DNA of 64,000 nt from Candidatus Dependentiae bacterium (lineage in GTDB: Bacteria > Babelota > Babeliae > Babelales > RVW-14), in contig JAFEAY010000021.1 in assembly GCA_018266175.1 (NCBI GenBank), positions 186,001 through 250,000 on the forward strand, in the 5' to 3' direction. Numbering within the stretch: the stretch's first letter is position 1; every line of letters begins with the position of its first letter. A program made the translations under genes and the position numbers. Shown here one piece after another: positions 53,085 to 61,630 of the stretch. The notes below the pieces were generated by a model. The model did not search any database. It was not told the origin of the DNA and saw nothing but the letters and a program-made list of their open reading frames with translations.

Positions 53085-54341
53085 ATGGCAAAGATTGTAC
53101 GTTTGAGTGCTCGAGAAATTTTAGATTCACGTGGATGTCCTACACTCGAGAGTTTTATTGAGCTGAGTGATGGGCGGCGAGTAAGTGCTAGTGTTCCTGC
53201 TGGTGCATCGGTTGGCCGACATGAAGCTCATGAACTGCGAGATATTCTTTCTGAGCATTATCATGGAAAAGGGGTGCAAGAAGCAGTCCGTAAAATTGAA
53301 AAAATTATTGCACCGCTTCTTGTTGGCAAAAAACCCGATCTGCTTTCTATGGACCACCTTATGATTCAGGCCGATGGGACGCAGGATAAATCAAATCTTG
53401 GAGCAAATACTTTGCTTGTGGTGAGCATTGCAGTTGCTCGTGCTCATGCACTTGTTCATGGAATAGAGCTCTTTGAGGTTATCGCACAGCTCTCTGATGA
53501 TCGCAGCCCAAGCATTCCACAATGCATGTTTAACATTTTAAATGGGGGAATGCATGGAGATAGTGGGGCAGTATTTCAAGAATTTATGATTATGCCCTTT
53601 TCAGATGAATCTTTTGAGCAACAATTACAAGATGTGGTAGCGGTTTATCAGCAACTCAAAGCTCTTTTGAAGAAGCGATCGTATGAAGCGGGGGTAGGTG
53701 ATGAAGGTGGTTTTACGCCGCACCTGCCAGGAAGCGGAGTGATTCGTGAACGCGAAGCGCTTGATTTGCTCATGGAATCGATCATGCTTGCTGGTTTTGA
53801 CTTTGAGTATTTTAAAATATGTTTAGACGTAGCAGCGTCCTGCTTTTATGATGAAGGTCAACAAATTTACACGATTGATGACGAGCTTTTTTCGGCACAG
53901 GATTTAGTAGGGTTGTACGAAGAGCTTACCAAAAATTATCCAATTTATTCGATTGAAGATGGTATGAGTCAAGATGATTGGGCTGGCTGGAAATTATTGA
54001 CTGATCGTTTGGGTGATAAAGTTCAGTTGGTGGGCGATGACCTTTTTACAACTAATGTAGAGCGTATTAAGCAGGGCATTGATACAGGAGTCGCCAATGC
54101 TGTACTGATTAAACCAAACCAAATTGGAACGGTTTCTCAGGCTTTGCAGTCGCTTGATATGGCTCATAAGGCTGGGTACAAAACAGTGGTTTCGCACCGT
54201 TCAGGTGAAACATCGGACACCTTTATCATAGACCTTGCAGTTGGTGCTGGAGCTGATCAATGCAAAGCTGGCGCTTGTTCTCGCGGTGAGCGTGTTGCAA
54301 AGTATAATCGGTTGCTGCAGCTAGAAGAATTATTGAAATAA
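53085..54341 (+). CDS. eno: Enolase
   Basis: A 418-aa enzyme interconverting 2-phosphoglycerate and PEP. Key residues are conserved: the proton donor Glu in GVGDEGGFTP, the Mg ligands in CLDVAAS, YSIEDGM and LVGDDLFTTN, the base Lys in LIKPNQIGT, and SHRSGETSDTFIIDLAVG. The loops SRGCPTLES, GASVGRHEA and NGGMHGDSG differ somewhat from the E. coli forms (SRGNPTVEA, GASTGSREA). It is slightly short (E. coli 432 aa). With PpsA it covers part of lower glycolysis/gluconeogenesis. Confidence 0.96.
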   Translation: MAKIVRLSAREILDSRGCPTLESFIELSDGRRVSASVPAGASVGRHEAHELRDILSEHYHGKGVQEAVRKIEKIIAPLLVGKKPDLLSMDHLMIQADGTQDKSNLGANTLLVVSIAVARAHALVHGIELFEVIAQLSDDRSPSIPQCMFNILNGGMHGDSGAVFQEFMIMPFSDESFEQQLQDVVAVYQQLKALLKKRSYEAGVGDEGGFTPHLPGSGVIREREALDLLMESIMLAGFDFEYFKICLDVAASCFYDEGQQIYTIDDELFSAQDLVGLYEELTKNYPIYSIEDGMSQDDWAGWKLLTDRLGDKVQLVGDDLFTTNVERIKQGIDTGVANAVLIKPNQIGTVSQALQSLDMAHKAGYKTVVSHRSGETSDTFIIDLAVGAGADQCKAGACSRGERVAKYNRLLQLEELLK

Positions 54342-54351
54342 ATTATTTTCT

Positions 54352-55797
54352 TCAACCCTTGATAACTGCGCAGGGTCGTAATCGTGCGACCTTGCGCGCA
54401 ATGCCTGCATCATGAACAACATTAACCACATTATCGACATCTTTGTACGCTAGTGGTGCTTCTTCAGCTAGACCAACCATTGAGCCAGCTTGTATATGGA
54501 TGCCCTTGCTCATAAGTTCCTCGTAAAGTGTTTTACCATGGATAGATCGCTTTGCTGCATGGCGTGACATTGTGCGCCCAGCACCATGGCAGCAGGATCC
54601 AAAAGAAGTGGTCATTGCTTGTTCTGTGCCAACTAAAACATATGATGCAGTTCCCATGCTGCCCGGGATCAGCACCGGCTGTCCAATGGCACGATATTCT
54701 TGTGCTAACTCTTCATGTTCGGGACCAAATGAGCGTGTAGCTCCCTTGCGATGAACAATAAGTTTTTTCTTTTTTTTACCAACCAAATGTTGCTCAATTT
54801 TTGCGATATTGTGTGCAACGTCATACACAAGACTAATCTGGTCGCCAGTTCCTGCGAATATTTTATTCCAGGCTTGTCGAACTTCCCAGGTAATTACTTG
54901 TCTGTTTGCCCAGGCAAAATTTGCCGCTGCCGCCATAGCATTAAAATAATCGGTCCCTTCGGGACTTGAAAAGGGAACGCATGCAAGTTCGCGGTCAGGA
55001 AGTGTGATATTGTAACTTGGCATAGCATTCATCATGATTTTAATATAATCGGTTGCAACTTGATGACCAAGCCCGCGTGAGCCGGTGTGAATAAGGATCG
55101 TTGCCTGATTTTTCCATAAGCCCAATGCTCCAGCAGCAGCTGTGTCATAAATTTCATCAACAATATCAACTTCAACAAAATGATTTCCCGAACCAAGAGT
55201 TCCTATTTGATCAAGGCCTCGCTGTTTTGCTTGCTCAGATACTTTGCTTGGATCGGCATTTTCAAGGCGACCGTTTGATTCTATGTGACGTAAGTCATCC
55301 TGCGTAGCATAACCATTTTTGAGTGCCCATTGTGCGCCATAGGTAAGAACTTGATCAATCTCTTGCGAGGTAAGGGTAATACTGCCCCCTTTTCCAACAC
55401 CAGAAGGAATCATGCGAAAGAGTGTTTCACTCAAATCTTTGAGTCGACCCTTGATGTCATCATAGCTTTGTGTTGTTTTGAGCAGGCGTACGCCGCAATT
55501 GATGTCGTAACCGATTCCTCCGGGTGAAATAACGCCATCAGGCCACTGTGTTGCTGCAACACCGCCAATAGGGAAACCATATCCTTCGTGTGCATCGGGC
55601 ATAGCAAACGCATGTCCCTGAATTCCTTGTAATGTTGCAACATTAACTAATTGTTCAAGTGAGCGGTCGTTAAAAACAACATCAAGCATCTCTTGTGTCG
55701 CAAAAATGCGAGCAGGTACGAGCATATCTGCGCGATAGCTTTGGGGAATTTCCCATTGAGTTGGGGTAATTTTTGTGAGTTTTTCTTTTGAGATCAT
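54352..55797 (-). CDS. rtcB: RNA-splicing ligase RtcB
   Basis: A 481-aa GTP-dependent ligase joining 2',3'-cyclic phosphate and 5'-OH RNA ends. Motifs: MPDAHEGYGFPIGG, SPGGIGYDINCGVR (metal Cys), GTLGSGNHFVEV, HTGSRGLGH, DVAHNIAK, VHRKGATRSFG and the guanylylated-His motif CHGAGRTMSRHAAK. The ATG ending at 55797 follows AAAGGAAAA; the longer frame to 55824 overlaps archease and is less likely. It is 10 bases downstream of the archease gene, its known activating partner. Confidence 0.96.
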   Translation of the reverse strand: MISKEKLTKITPTQWEIPQSYRADMLVPARIFATQEMLDVVFNDRSLEQLVNVATLQGIQGHAFAMPDAHEGYGFPIGGVAATQWPDGVISPGGIGYDINCGVRLLKTTQSYDDIKGRLKDLSETLFRMIPSGVGKGGSITLTSQEIDQVLTYGAQWALKNGYATQDDLRHIESNGRLENADPSKVSEQAKQRGLDQIGTLGSGNHFVEVDIVDEIYDTAAAGALGLWKNQATILIHTGSRGLGHQVATDYIKIMMNAMPSYNITLPDRELACVPFSSPEGTDYFNAMAAAANFAWANRQVITWEVRQAWNKIFAGTGDQISLVYDVAHNIAKIEQHLVGKKKKKLIVHRKGATRSFGPEHEELAQEYRAIGQPVLIPGSMGTASYVLVGTEQAMTTSFGSCCHGAGRTMSRHAAKRSIHGKTLYEELMSKGIHIQAGSMVGLAEEAPLAYKDVDNVVNVVHDAGIARKVARLRPCAVIKG

Positions 55798-55807
55798 TAT
55801 TTTTCCT

Positions 55808-56221
55808 TTAAATATCAAAGACAATCATTGTGCTCAAGTTTCCTTGGTTGTCGTGAATGATTTCGGCTTCATGGTAGGTGACCGCCTTAATATCTTCGTC
55901 GAATTGGGCAACGGGTATGCCATGGACTAACGCTTCAAGTTGATTGGGGGTAAGTATGGTAAATGTTGCAGAACAGAAGAGGGCCTTATATACATGGCTT
56001 AATGTCAGGGCTTCAGAGAGAAAATCAATTAAAAGTACTGTTGGATCGTGAGAATTGATTTTTATTATGTGTGTAATCATCGATTTATTGGTATGGCAAC
56101 TTGTTGGGCTTATAATTTCCGCCATGCCTTGAAGGGCAGCTAAAAAAAGTTCCTGCTGAGAGTCTGCCTGGACAAATAAGCGAACATCAGCCGTATGATC
56201 GATGAGATTGAATTTTTTCAT
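55808..56221 (-). CDS. Archease, RtcB activator
   Basis: A 137-aa protein of the archease family, which speeds the GTP-transfer step of RtcB. The start IDHTADVRLFVQADSQQELF matches the family's TADxxxxxxA/S pattern, and the C-terminus (VAQFDEDIKAVTYHEAEI) holds the conserved acidic/His metal residues. A TAGGAG site precedes the ATG. It is the first gene of a two-gene unit with rtcB. Confidence 0.92.
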   Translation of the reverse strand: MKKFNLIDHTADVRLFVQADSQQELFLAALQGMAEIISPTSCHTNKSMITHIIKINSHDPTVLLIDFLSEALTLSHVYKALFCSATFTILTPNQLEALVHGIPVAQFDEDIKAVTYHEAEIIHDNQGNLSTMIVFDI

Positions 56222-56455
56222 GGAAACTCCTATCTATTTTTAAAAGTAGCGTATCATACCAATTTAAGATTTTATACGAGCATCAATTTTATTGTTTCTA
56301 AAAGAATATTTTTTCAAAATTTATCTTTTATTGACTGAGAATTTTTAATATGAGTAATATTAATATTGAACAAGCAGGGGGAGTGCTTGTAAAGCGAATT
56401 GTATTTAAAGTAATTGTGCCAAATAATATGGCCAAAAATAGAACAGGGGGGAGTT

Positions 56456-57598
56456 ATGATCAAGCGATGGGGAATAAAAAGCGGAATAGTTCTTATTATT
56501 TTAGGAACGCTTTTTTACATGGGAATGCTGCATGCTCGGCAAATTCCAGCAACGGTACTTGATGGTCTTAAGGGCATTAAGGGTGTGATTTTAGAACTTT
56601 TGGCGACAAGCGAATACAGCGATTCAGTGGAGTTGAAAAAACGGCTTGAATCTACAAGTGAAGCTTTAAAAAAGTTCGTTAGTGAGCATGGAGCTAATCT
56701 TGGATTAGGTGATGATTCATCCTCGAGTCCTTCAAGTACACCTGCTTCACTACCAACGGTTACACCTGTTGCTGCATCGACACCAGCACCAGCACCAGCA
56801 ATTATTGTTGCAAAACCACCAATATCTGTATCGCCAGCGCCAGTAGCGCCTGTTCCTGATGCTACCGATGCAACAGCTCAAGAAATTATACCTGAACCAC
56901 CGGCTGCAGCTCTTGGTTCTTCAATTGCTCCAGGAGGAGAAACTATACAACCGCCTGCGGTTCTTGCAGCACCAGCACCTACAGGTGCAGTGGCTGGAGC
57001 GGTAGTTGCTTCAGTTGAGCCAGTGGTTACCCCAGGAATGCCTGACATTCAACCATTGGGAGAAGCAGCAGTACCGGTTGTTTCGGTACCAGCTCCAGTG
57101 CCTGGACTTGGAATACCTGTCGTTCCAGATGTAGCCGGTATTGCGCCGATCGCAGACTTAAATACGCTTCCATCGCTTGGAGAGATTGCTCCAATGGCGC
57201 CAGCTGCTCCAGTTGTACCGGGGCCGGGAATGATTGCTCCAATAGCGCCATTACAACCAAATCTTGGTGCCGTTCCAGTACCGATGCTGCCAGCTCCTGG
57301 AGCTTTGCCTGCAACATCAGTAATGCCGGGATTACCAGGGTTGCAAGCGCTGCCTCCATTAACCTATCATGAACTTGAGAGCTTGGATGGAGAAATGAAT
57401 CAATTAATGGCAATGAGAATTCCCGAAGCGCCTGTTTTTTTTAATATTCAGCCGTTTGCAACGGTTTCTGCATTTGATCAAGAAGCTCAAGAGATGGAGC
57501 TTATGTCGGTTGCAATGCAAGATTCTCCAGCTATTGTTATGGATCAAACGTTGGATGATTTAAATTTGAGTGATCTTACTTTAGCAGGGCTTGAATAG
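56456..57598 (+). CDS. Exported Pro/Ala/Val-rich low-complexity protein
   Basis: A 380-aa protein from the ATG at 56456 after GGGGGGAG. The N-terminus is a signal or anchor helix (GIVLIILGTLFYMGMLHA), followed by a short helical domain of about 70 residues (PATVLDGLKGIKGVILELL). A disordered stretch of about 230 residues rich in Pro, Ala and Val follows, with repeated APAPxP and VxPxxP patterns. The C-terminus is acidic and Met/Leu-rich (DQTLDDLNLSDLTLAGLE). It could be a periplasm-spanning or surface linker protein. No family recognised. Confidence 0.72.
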   Translation: MIKRWGIKSGIVLIILGTLFYMGMLHARQIPATVLDGLKGIKGVILELLATSEYSDSVELKKRLESTSEALKKFVSEHGANLGLGDDSSSSPSSTPASLPTVTPVAASTPAPAPAIIVAKPPISVSPAPVAPVPDATDATAQEIIPEPPAAALGSSIAPGGETIQPPAVLAAPAPTGAVAGAVVASVEPVVTPGMPDIQPLGEAAVPVVSVPAPVPGLGIPVVPDVAGIAPIADLNTLPSLGEIAPMAPAAPVVPGPGMIAPIAPLQPNLGAVPVPMLPAPGALPATSVMPGLPGLQALPPLTYHELESLDGEMNQLMAMRIPEAPVFFNIQPFATVSAFDQEAQEMELMSVAMQDSPAIVMDQTLDDLNLSDLTLAGLE

Positions 57599-57631
57599 AT
57601 ACTTTTTGAGTATTAAATTTTTGACCTTTTC

Positions 57632-57674
57632 AATGGCAAGTGGTGCTTTCGCGGCATTGCTTGCCATTTTTTTA
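57632..57674 (+). terminator. Intrinsic terminator after the Pro/Ala-rich gene
   Basis: A 15-bp RNA stem, AATGGCAAG followed by three G-U wobble pairs and TGC, with a 5-7-base loop, directly followed by a run of seven to eight T residues. Confidence 0.85.
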
Positions 57675-57728
57675 TGATTTTTACATACTGGCAAACAAAT
57701 TATCGATTTTAATTGTAGGGAATAAGTT

Positions 57729-57983
57729 ATGTATTGTGAATATTATCAGGCCCATGTGAAGGCCAAAGAGACCTGGTTTATTGGGGGTGTTTTTCGTAAT
57801 CAAGATTACGTAACCTTCGACCGAACGCTTGATGGTACTAATGATATTATTGAATACTTTGTTCCTGCTTGCCAAGAAGAAAACTTTCTTCATCTTATGA
57901 ATTATATGGTTCGTGCGGGGTATGTGTTCAAGTTTGAAAAAATGCCCAATCGCTTACAATATCCTGAACTCTATCAAACTTAA
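57729..57983 (+). CDS. Small protein, unknown function
   Basis: An 84-aa soluble protein (MYCEYYQAHVKAKETWFIGG...) with no leader or membrane helix. FRNQDYVTFDRTLDGTNDIIEYFVP suggests a small alpha/beta fold. The ATG follows TAGGGAATAAGTT, a plausible ribosome site, and it is flanked by a terminator upstream. Size and composition suggest a real conserved small protein; I cannot name the family. Confidence 0.65.
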   Translation: MYCEYYQAHVKAKETWFIGGVFRNQDYVTFDRTLDGTNDIIEYFVPACQEENFLHLMNYMVRAGYVFKFEKMPNRLQYPELYQT

Positions 57984-58127
57984 ATCCTCTTCTATTCATA
58001 CTTAATTCAAGTGTAAATAACTGACATCAACCACTTTTCTTGTAAAACCAATCAGTTATTCAGTACCTTTATTCTGGTTGCACACAAAAATTTTGATTTT
58101 TTTTGACTGTAAAGATGGAGAAGTATC

Positions 58128-59522
58128 ATGAGAGTTAGAAATTCAAATTTTTTCAGAGTAATACTGATAGCTTTTTTTGCACTGAGTGGTTCAGGTTGTT
58201 TTTTGAGTGGATTGAATGATTTTCAAGAGGTTCATTTTAAAAATGGCAAAGTTGGTAGCGAGGCCATTCAAACTGTTGTTACTAATAATCCAAATGCTGT
58301 CATGCGACACTTGCGTGGTTTAAAATTTGGAATGCTTATCAATTCTAAAGATGAGACTCAAAGAGCAATTGTGCTATGGGCAGCGAAGTATAATCAATTA
58401 GATGCTTTTAAGAATATTTTAACAATAGCCTTCGATGAGGACGATCTTGTGTCAGACGATGATCTTGAAGTATCTGTAAATTATCAAGATCTGGCAACAG
58501 GAAATACTCCGTTGCACGAAGCGGTTATCAACAAAAATCTTCAAATGGTTCAACTGCTTCTTAAAAATAAGGCTGACCAGTTTTTGACTAATAACCTCGG
58601 CAATACCCCTCTTCACGAAGCAGTAATTGCGAGCAATTTATTGATAGCTCAACAGCTTATTAATGATCTTCTCAAAGAATATCAACGTGAGTTCATTGAC
58701 GTGAAAAATAAATTGAATAAGACTGCGCTTGATCTAGCTCCCAAAGGTTCAGCTTTAGATAAATACCTTAGCCAGATTATTAATCCAGAAATAGTCGAAG
58801 AAAAAAAAGAAGAAAAAGGGAAAGAGGATGTTTTAAAGTTAGCCGAAGAAGAAGCTAAGAAAAAAAAGAATAAAATTGACCTTGGAGAACCTGGTCAACC
58901 AAAACTACCGCATGTAAAAAAAGCACAAGGACCTTTAAGTCGAAGAAGGCCAACAAAAAAATTAAAAGAGCTTAATCAAGAAATAAAGATGAGAAGTGAG
59001 CAGCTCAAAGCAGAAATCGAAAAGAGAGATGAAGAACGTCAAATAAAAAGAGAAAACACTGTAGCAAATTTAAAAAAATTTAAAGAAGATTTAGATGGTT
59101 TTGTTATTAAAAATGGAAAAAAGCCTCTTACTAAAGTTAAGTTACAGGCTCTTCTTAAACAAAATAATTTAGAAAAGTACTTTGCCAATTTAAATTTAAT
59201 AAGTGATTCAAATATAAGCGTACAAAGTTTTCATAAAGAAATTGATGTAAAAATTGATAAACTTAATAAAAAAATGGGGATTCAAGACGTCGAATTAAAT
59301 CCACCATCAGAGGCCAAAGAATATCCCAAAAAAGTCGTAGGTGCTCACGTTGTAGTATCTGAGTCAGAGGTTGTAGTTTCTGCTGTTTCAGTTAAGAGTA
59401 AGCCTGACAGTCAACTTCAAGGACAACTTAAAAAATTAAGTACATCACTGGGGGTTTTGCGTTCCAAGCTTAATGACTTACGCAAAGCGTTAGGTGAGTT
59501 GAAAGGCAATCTACACTCGTAA
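58128..59522 (+). CDS. Exported ankyrin and coiled-coil protein
   Basis: A 464-aa protein with a signal peptide ending SGSGCFLSG. The Cys is not in a canonical lipobox, so lipidation is only possible. Ankyrin units are GNTPLHEAVINKNLQMVQLLL and GNTPLHEAVIASNLLIAQQLI (about 125-185), with a degenerate one before. A long Lys/Glu-rich helical region (about 220-320), a basic SRRRPTKK patch, and a second helical segment with regular Leu spacing near the C-terminus (KKLSTSLGVLRSKLNDLRKAL) follow. It is likely an exported scaffold or effector. A GATGGAG site precedes the ATG. Confidence 0.82.
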   Translation: MRVRNSNFFRVILIAFFALSGSGCFLSGLNDFQEVHFKNGKVGSEAIQTVVTNNPNAVMRHLRGLKFGMLINSKDETQRAIVLWAAKYNQLDAFKNILTIAFDEDDLVSDDDLEVSVNYQDLATGNTPLHEAVINKNLQMVQLLLKNKADQFLTNNLGNTPLHEAVIASNLLIAQQLINDLLKEYQREFIDVKNKLNKTALDLAPKGSALDKYLSQIINPEIVEEKKEEKGKEDVLKLAEEEAKKKKNKIDLGEPGQPKLPHVKKAQGPLSRRRPTKKLKELNQEIKMRSEQLKAEIEKRDEERQIKRENTVANLKKFKEDLDGFVIKNGKKPLTKVKLQALLKQNNLEKYFANLNLISDSNISVQSFHKEIDVKIDKLNKKMGIQDVELNPPSEAKEYPKKVVGAHVVVSESEVVVSAVSVKSKPDSQLQGQLKKLSTSLGVLRSKLNDLRKALGELKGNLHS

Positions 59523-59549
59523 GTTGACCATACTTGAGAAAAGAAATAA

Positions 59550-60056
59550 TTAAATTTCGCCTTCAGCTCGTGCGCGAATACGCCGAATCAAATCACTGGT
59601 AGAAACACCTTTGGTGTACGGAACGGTTTTAAACATATTACGACGAATCGGTACACCGTAGTAATGTTGTATTGTTTCAGGATTGAAATCATCACCATGG
59701 ACAACGACATCAATTTTATGCTGATCGATAAATTCATCGGTAACACGAAGCGGGCAGTTGGGAATAACCTCATCAACATATTTGCATGCACTGACCGCTT
59801 GTGTTCGTTCTTCAAGATTCATAATTGGTAAACGTTTATATGACTTTACATCTTCGTCGTTGTTCAAGCCTACAATTAAATAGTCACCAAAGGCCCTTGC
59901 TTGCTTAAGAAAGGCAACATGCCCTGGGTGAAACATGTCCGCTACCATGTCGACGTAGACTCGACGTTGTTTTGGTTTAAAGCAAGCACGTTTGAGTGTA
60001 ATGGTACTGACAACAACAACGGCAAGTATTATGAGTAGCGGACGTTTGAACAACAT
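59550..60056 (-). CDS. Membrane-anchored, eukaryote-like cytidylyltransferase
   Basis: A 168-aa nucleotidyltransferase with an N-terminal membrane helix (PLLIILAVVVVSTITL). The catalytic HxGH is in VDMVADMFHPGHVAFL, followed by GDYLIVGLNNDEDVKSYK, YVDEVIPNCPLRVTDEF and DVVVHGDDF, and ends with KGVSTSDLIRRI (the R/KGxSTSxxI motif). Wording and order resemble the eukaryotic phosphoethanolamine/phosphocholine cytidylyltransferases (CTP to CDP-alcohol) more than TagD. It could make CDP-ethanolamine or CDP-choline for phospholipid or surface decoration. Transfer from a host is possible but unproven. It precedes nothing obvious in the pathway; gltX is the upstream neighbour. Confidence 0.82.
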   Translation of the reverse strand: MLFKRPLLIILAVVVVSTITLKRACFKPKQRRVYVDMVADMFHPGHVAFLKQARAFGDYLIVGLNNDEDVKSYKRLPIMNLEERTQAVSACKYVDEVIPNCPLRVTDEFIDQHKIDVVVHGDDFNPETIQHYYGVPIRRNMFKTVPYTKGVSTSDLIRRIRARAEGEI

Positions 60057-60080
60057 GTATTCCTTAGGAAATAAGTGATT

Positions 60081-61508
60081 TTAATTCTGCAAGAGTCTAG
60101 CTTTTACTGTTTTAAAATCAAGCATTTCGAGTAAGTCTTGAATACCAATCCCGTGGGTTGTTCCCGTTAACATAAAGCGTAGTGGGGTAAATATTTCTTT
60201 AATTGAAAGCCCAGCAGCTTTTGCGGCTAACTTAATACTACTCAAAAACGTTTCTTTATCGGTACTTTGCGCTGCTTGAGTGCGCAATATTTCAAGCGCA
60301 GAATCAATTTTTTCTTGCGGCATGGCAAGTGCAAGTTCTTCGTGGTTCAAGACCGGTTCTTGAAAATAAAAACTAAGAATTTTTTGTATATCTTCTAATT
60401 TATGAAGTTCAGTTTTAATTTTTTCAATGAGTTTTTCAAGGAGAGTATCATCAAGATTTTTGCTTTGTGGAAAAGCTGCATGTAAAAACGGTTTAAGTCT
60501 TTCAGATAAATCATGCGTTGAGATTTTATTAATCCATTTGTGATTAAACCAGGTAAGTTTTTCAACATCGTAACGAATTCCGCTGCTTGATGGAATGTGT
60601 GAGAAATTGAAATTTTTAACTAATTCATCAAGGCTTTGAATCTCTTGCTCAAATGAGCCGCCGATAATTGCCAAGTAATTACAAATTGCTTCTGGCAGAT
60701 AGCCAGATTTGCGTAAGTCGCCCAGGCTGAAGCCAAAATCACGTTTTGAAAGCTTAGTCCCTTCAAGGTTGCAGATGATAGGCAAGTGCCAATAGGTAGG
60801 TGCTTTGACCGCAAGAGCATCGTAGAGTGCTAACTGCATTGCGGTGTTGGATGTATGATCTTCACCACGAATAACGTGTGAAATGCGCATTAAATAATCA
60901 TCAACAAAGTTGGCAAAAATAAAAGTATATGAGCCATCTTCGCGTGTGACTGCAAAGTCTGAAAAGTGCTGCGTATCAAAAGTGATTGTTCCTTTTGCAA
61001 GGTCGTGCATATCAAGGAGTTGATTGTTATTAAACTGGAAGCGCCAGATAAATTTTAGCCCTGCTTCAAGCTTGCGTTGCACTTTTTCACTTGGATAGTG
61101 TAAGCAGGTGCGGTCATAGCGCGGTGGTTTGTGAGCAGCAATTTGCTGTTGGCGTTTTTCTTCTAAAATTTCTGGAGAGCAAAAGCAGCGGTAGACGCGT
61201 GTGAGTTCAATTAAGTTTACGAGCACTTGGTCATACAAATGCTTGCGTTCAGATTGCTGGTAAGGTCCAAAGTTTCCGCCAGCATCGCATCCTTCTTGAT
61301 AGCGTAAGCTCAGCCATCGCAAATCTTGAAAAATTTGAAGCGTAGCTTCTTGGATATTTCTTTGTTCGTCGGTATCTTCGATACGAAGAATAAAGGTGCC
61401 GTTGTTTTGTTTTGCAAAAAGATAATTAAGTAATGCTGCGCGAACATTGCCCAGGTGCATGAATCCAGTTGGGGATGGTGCAAAGCGAACTCGAATATTG
61501 TTTTTCAT
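60081..61508 (-). CDS. gltX: Glutamyl-tRNA synthetase
   Basis: A 475-aa class I synthetase charging tRNA-Glu. The HIGH-type motif is FAPSPTGFMHLGN (HLGN), and the KMSKS-type motif is KLSKR in EGTKLSKRDFG. RIEDTDEQRN, HVIRGEDHTSNTAMQ and the C-terminal anticodon-binding helices fit GluRS of normal length. The CxC/CxYxC zinc pattern is partly retained (RCFCSPEILE). It has an AGGAAT site. The tRNA-Glu at 9 kb is among its likely substrates. Confidence 0.97.
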   Translation of the reverse strand: MKNNIRVRFAPSPTGFMHLGNVRAALLNYLFAKQNNGTFILRIEDTDEQRNIQEATLQIFQDLRWLSLRYQEGCDAGGNFGPYQQSERKHLYDQVLVNLIELTRVYRCFCSPEILEEKRQQQIAAHKPPRYDRTCLHYPSEKVQRKLEAGLKFIWRFQFNNNQLLDMHDLAKGTITFDTQHFSDFAVTREDGSYTFIFANFVDDYLMRISHVIRGEDHTSNTAMQLALYDALAVKAPTYWHLPIICNLEGTKLSKRDFGFSLGDLRKSGYLPEAICNYLAIIGGSFEQEIQSLDELVKNFNFSHIPSSSGIRYDVEKLTWFNHKWINKISTHDLSERLKPFLHAAFPQSKNLDDTLLEKLIEKIKTELHKLEDIQKILSFYFQEPVLNHEELALAMPQEKIDSALEILRTQAAQSTDKETFLSSIKLAAKAAGLSIKEIFTPLRFMLTGTTHGIGIQDLLEMLDFKTVKARLLQN

Positions 61509-61630
61509 AAATAATTCCTATAGTTTTCTCCGGAGTATAAAAAGTCTATTGACTGTTTGCAAGATGATATCGTTTTGTATACACTTTGCCCAAGTTTTGT
61601 TGTTTGAAGGTTTTTATAAAAGGAGAGCCG

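Noticed and set aside
56350-56562. ORF of 70 codons before and over the Pro/Ala-rich gene
   Set aside because: It overlaps the better-supported start at 56456, which has the GGGGGGAG site, and has no recognisable content.
58128-59522. Lipoprotein call for the ankyrin/coiled-coil protein
   Set aside because: The Cys follows SGSG, without Leu at -3, so the lipobox is not canonical; only mentioned as possible.
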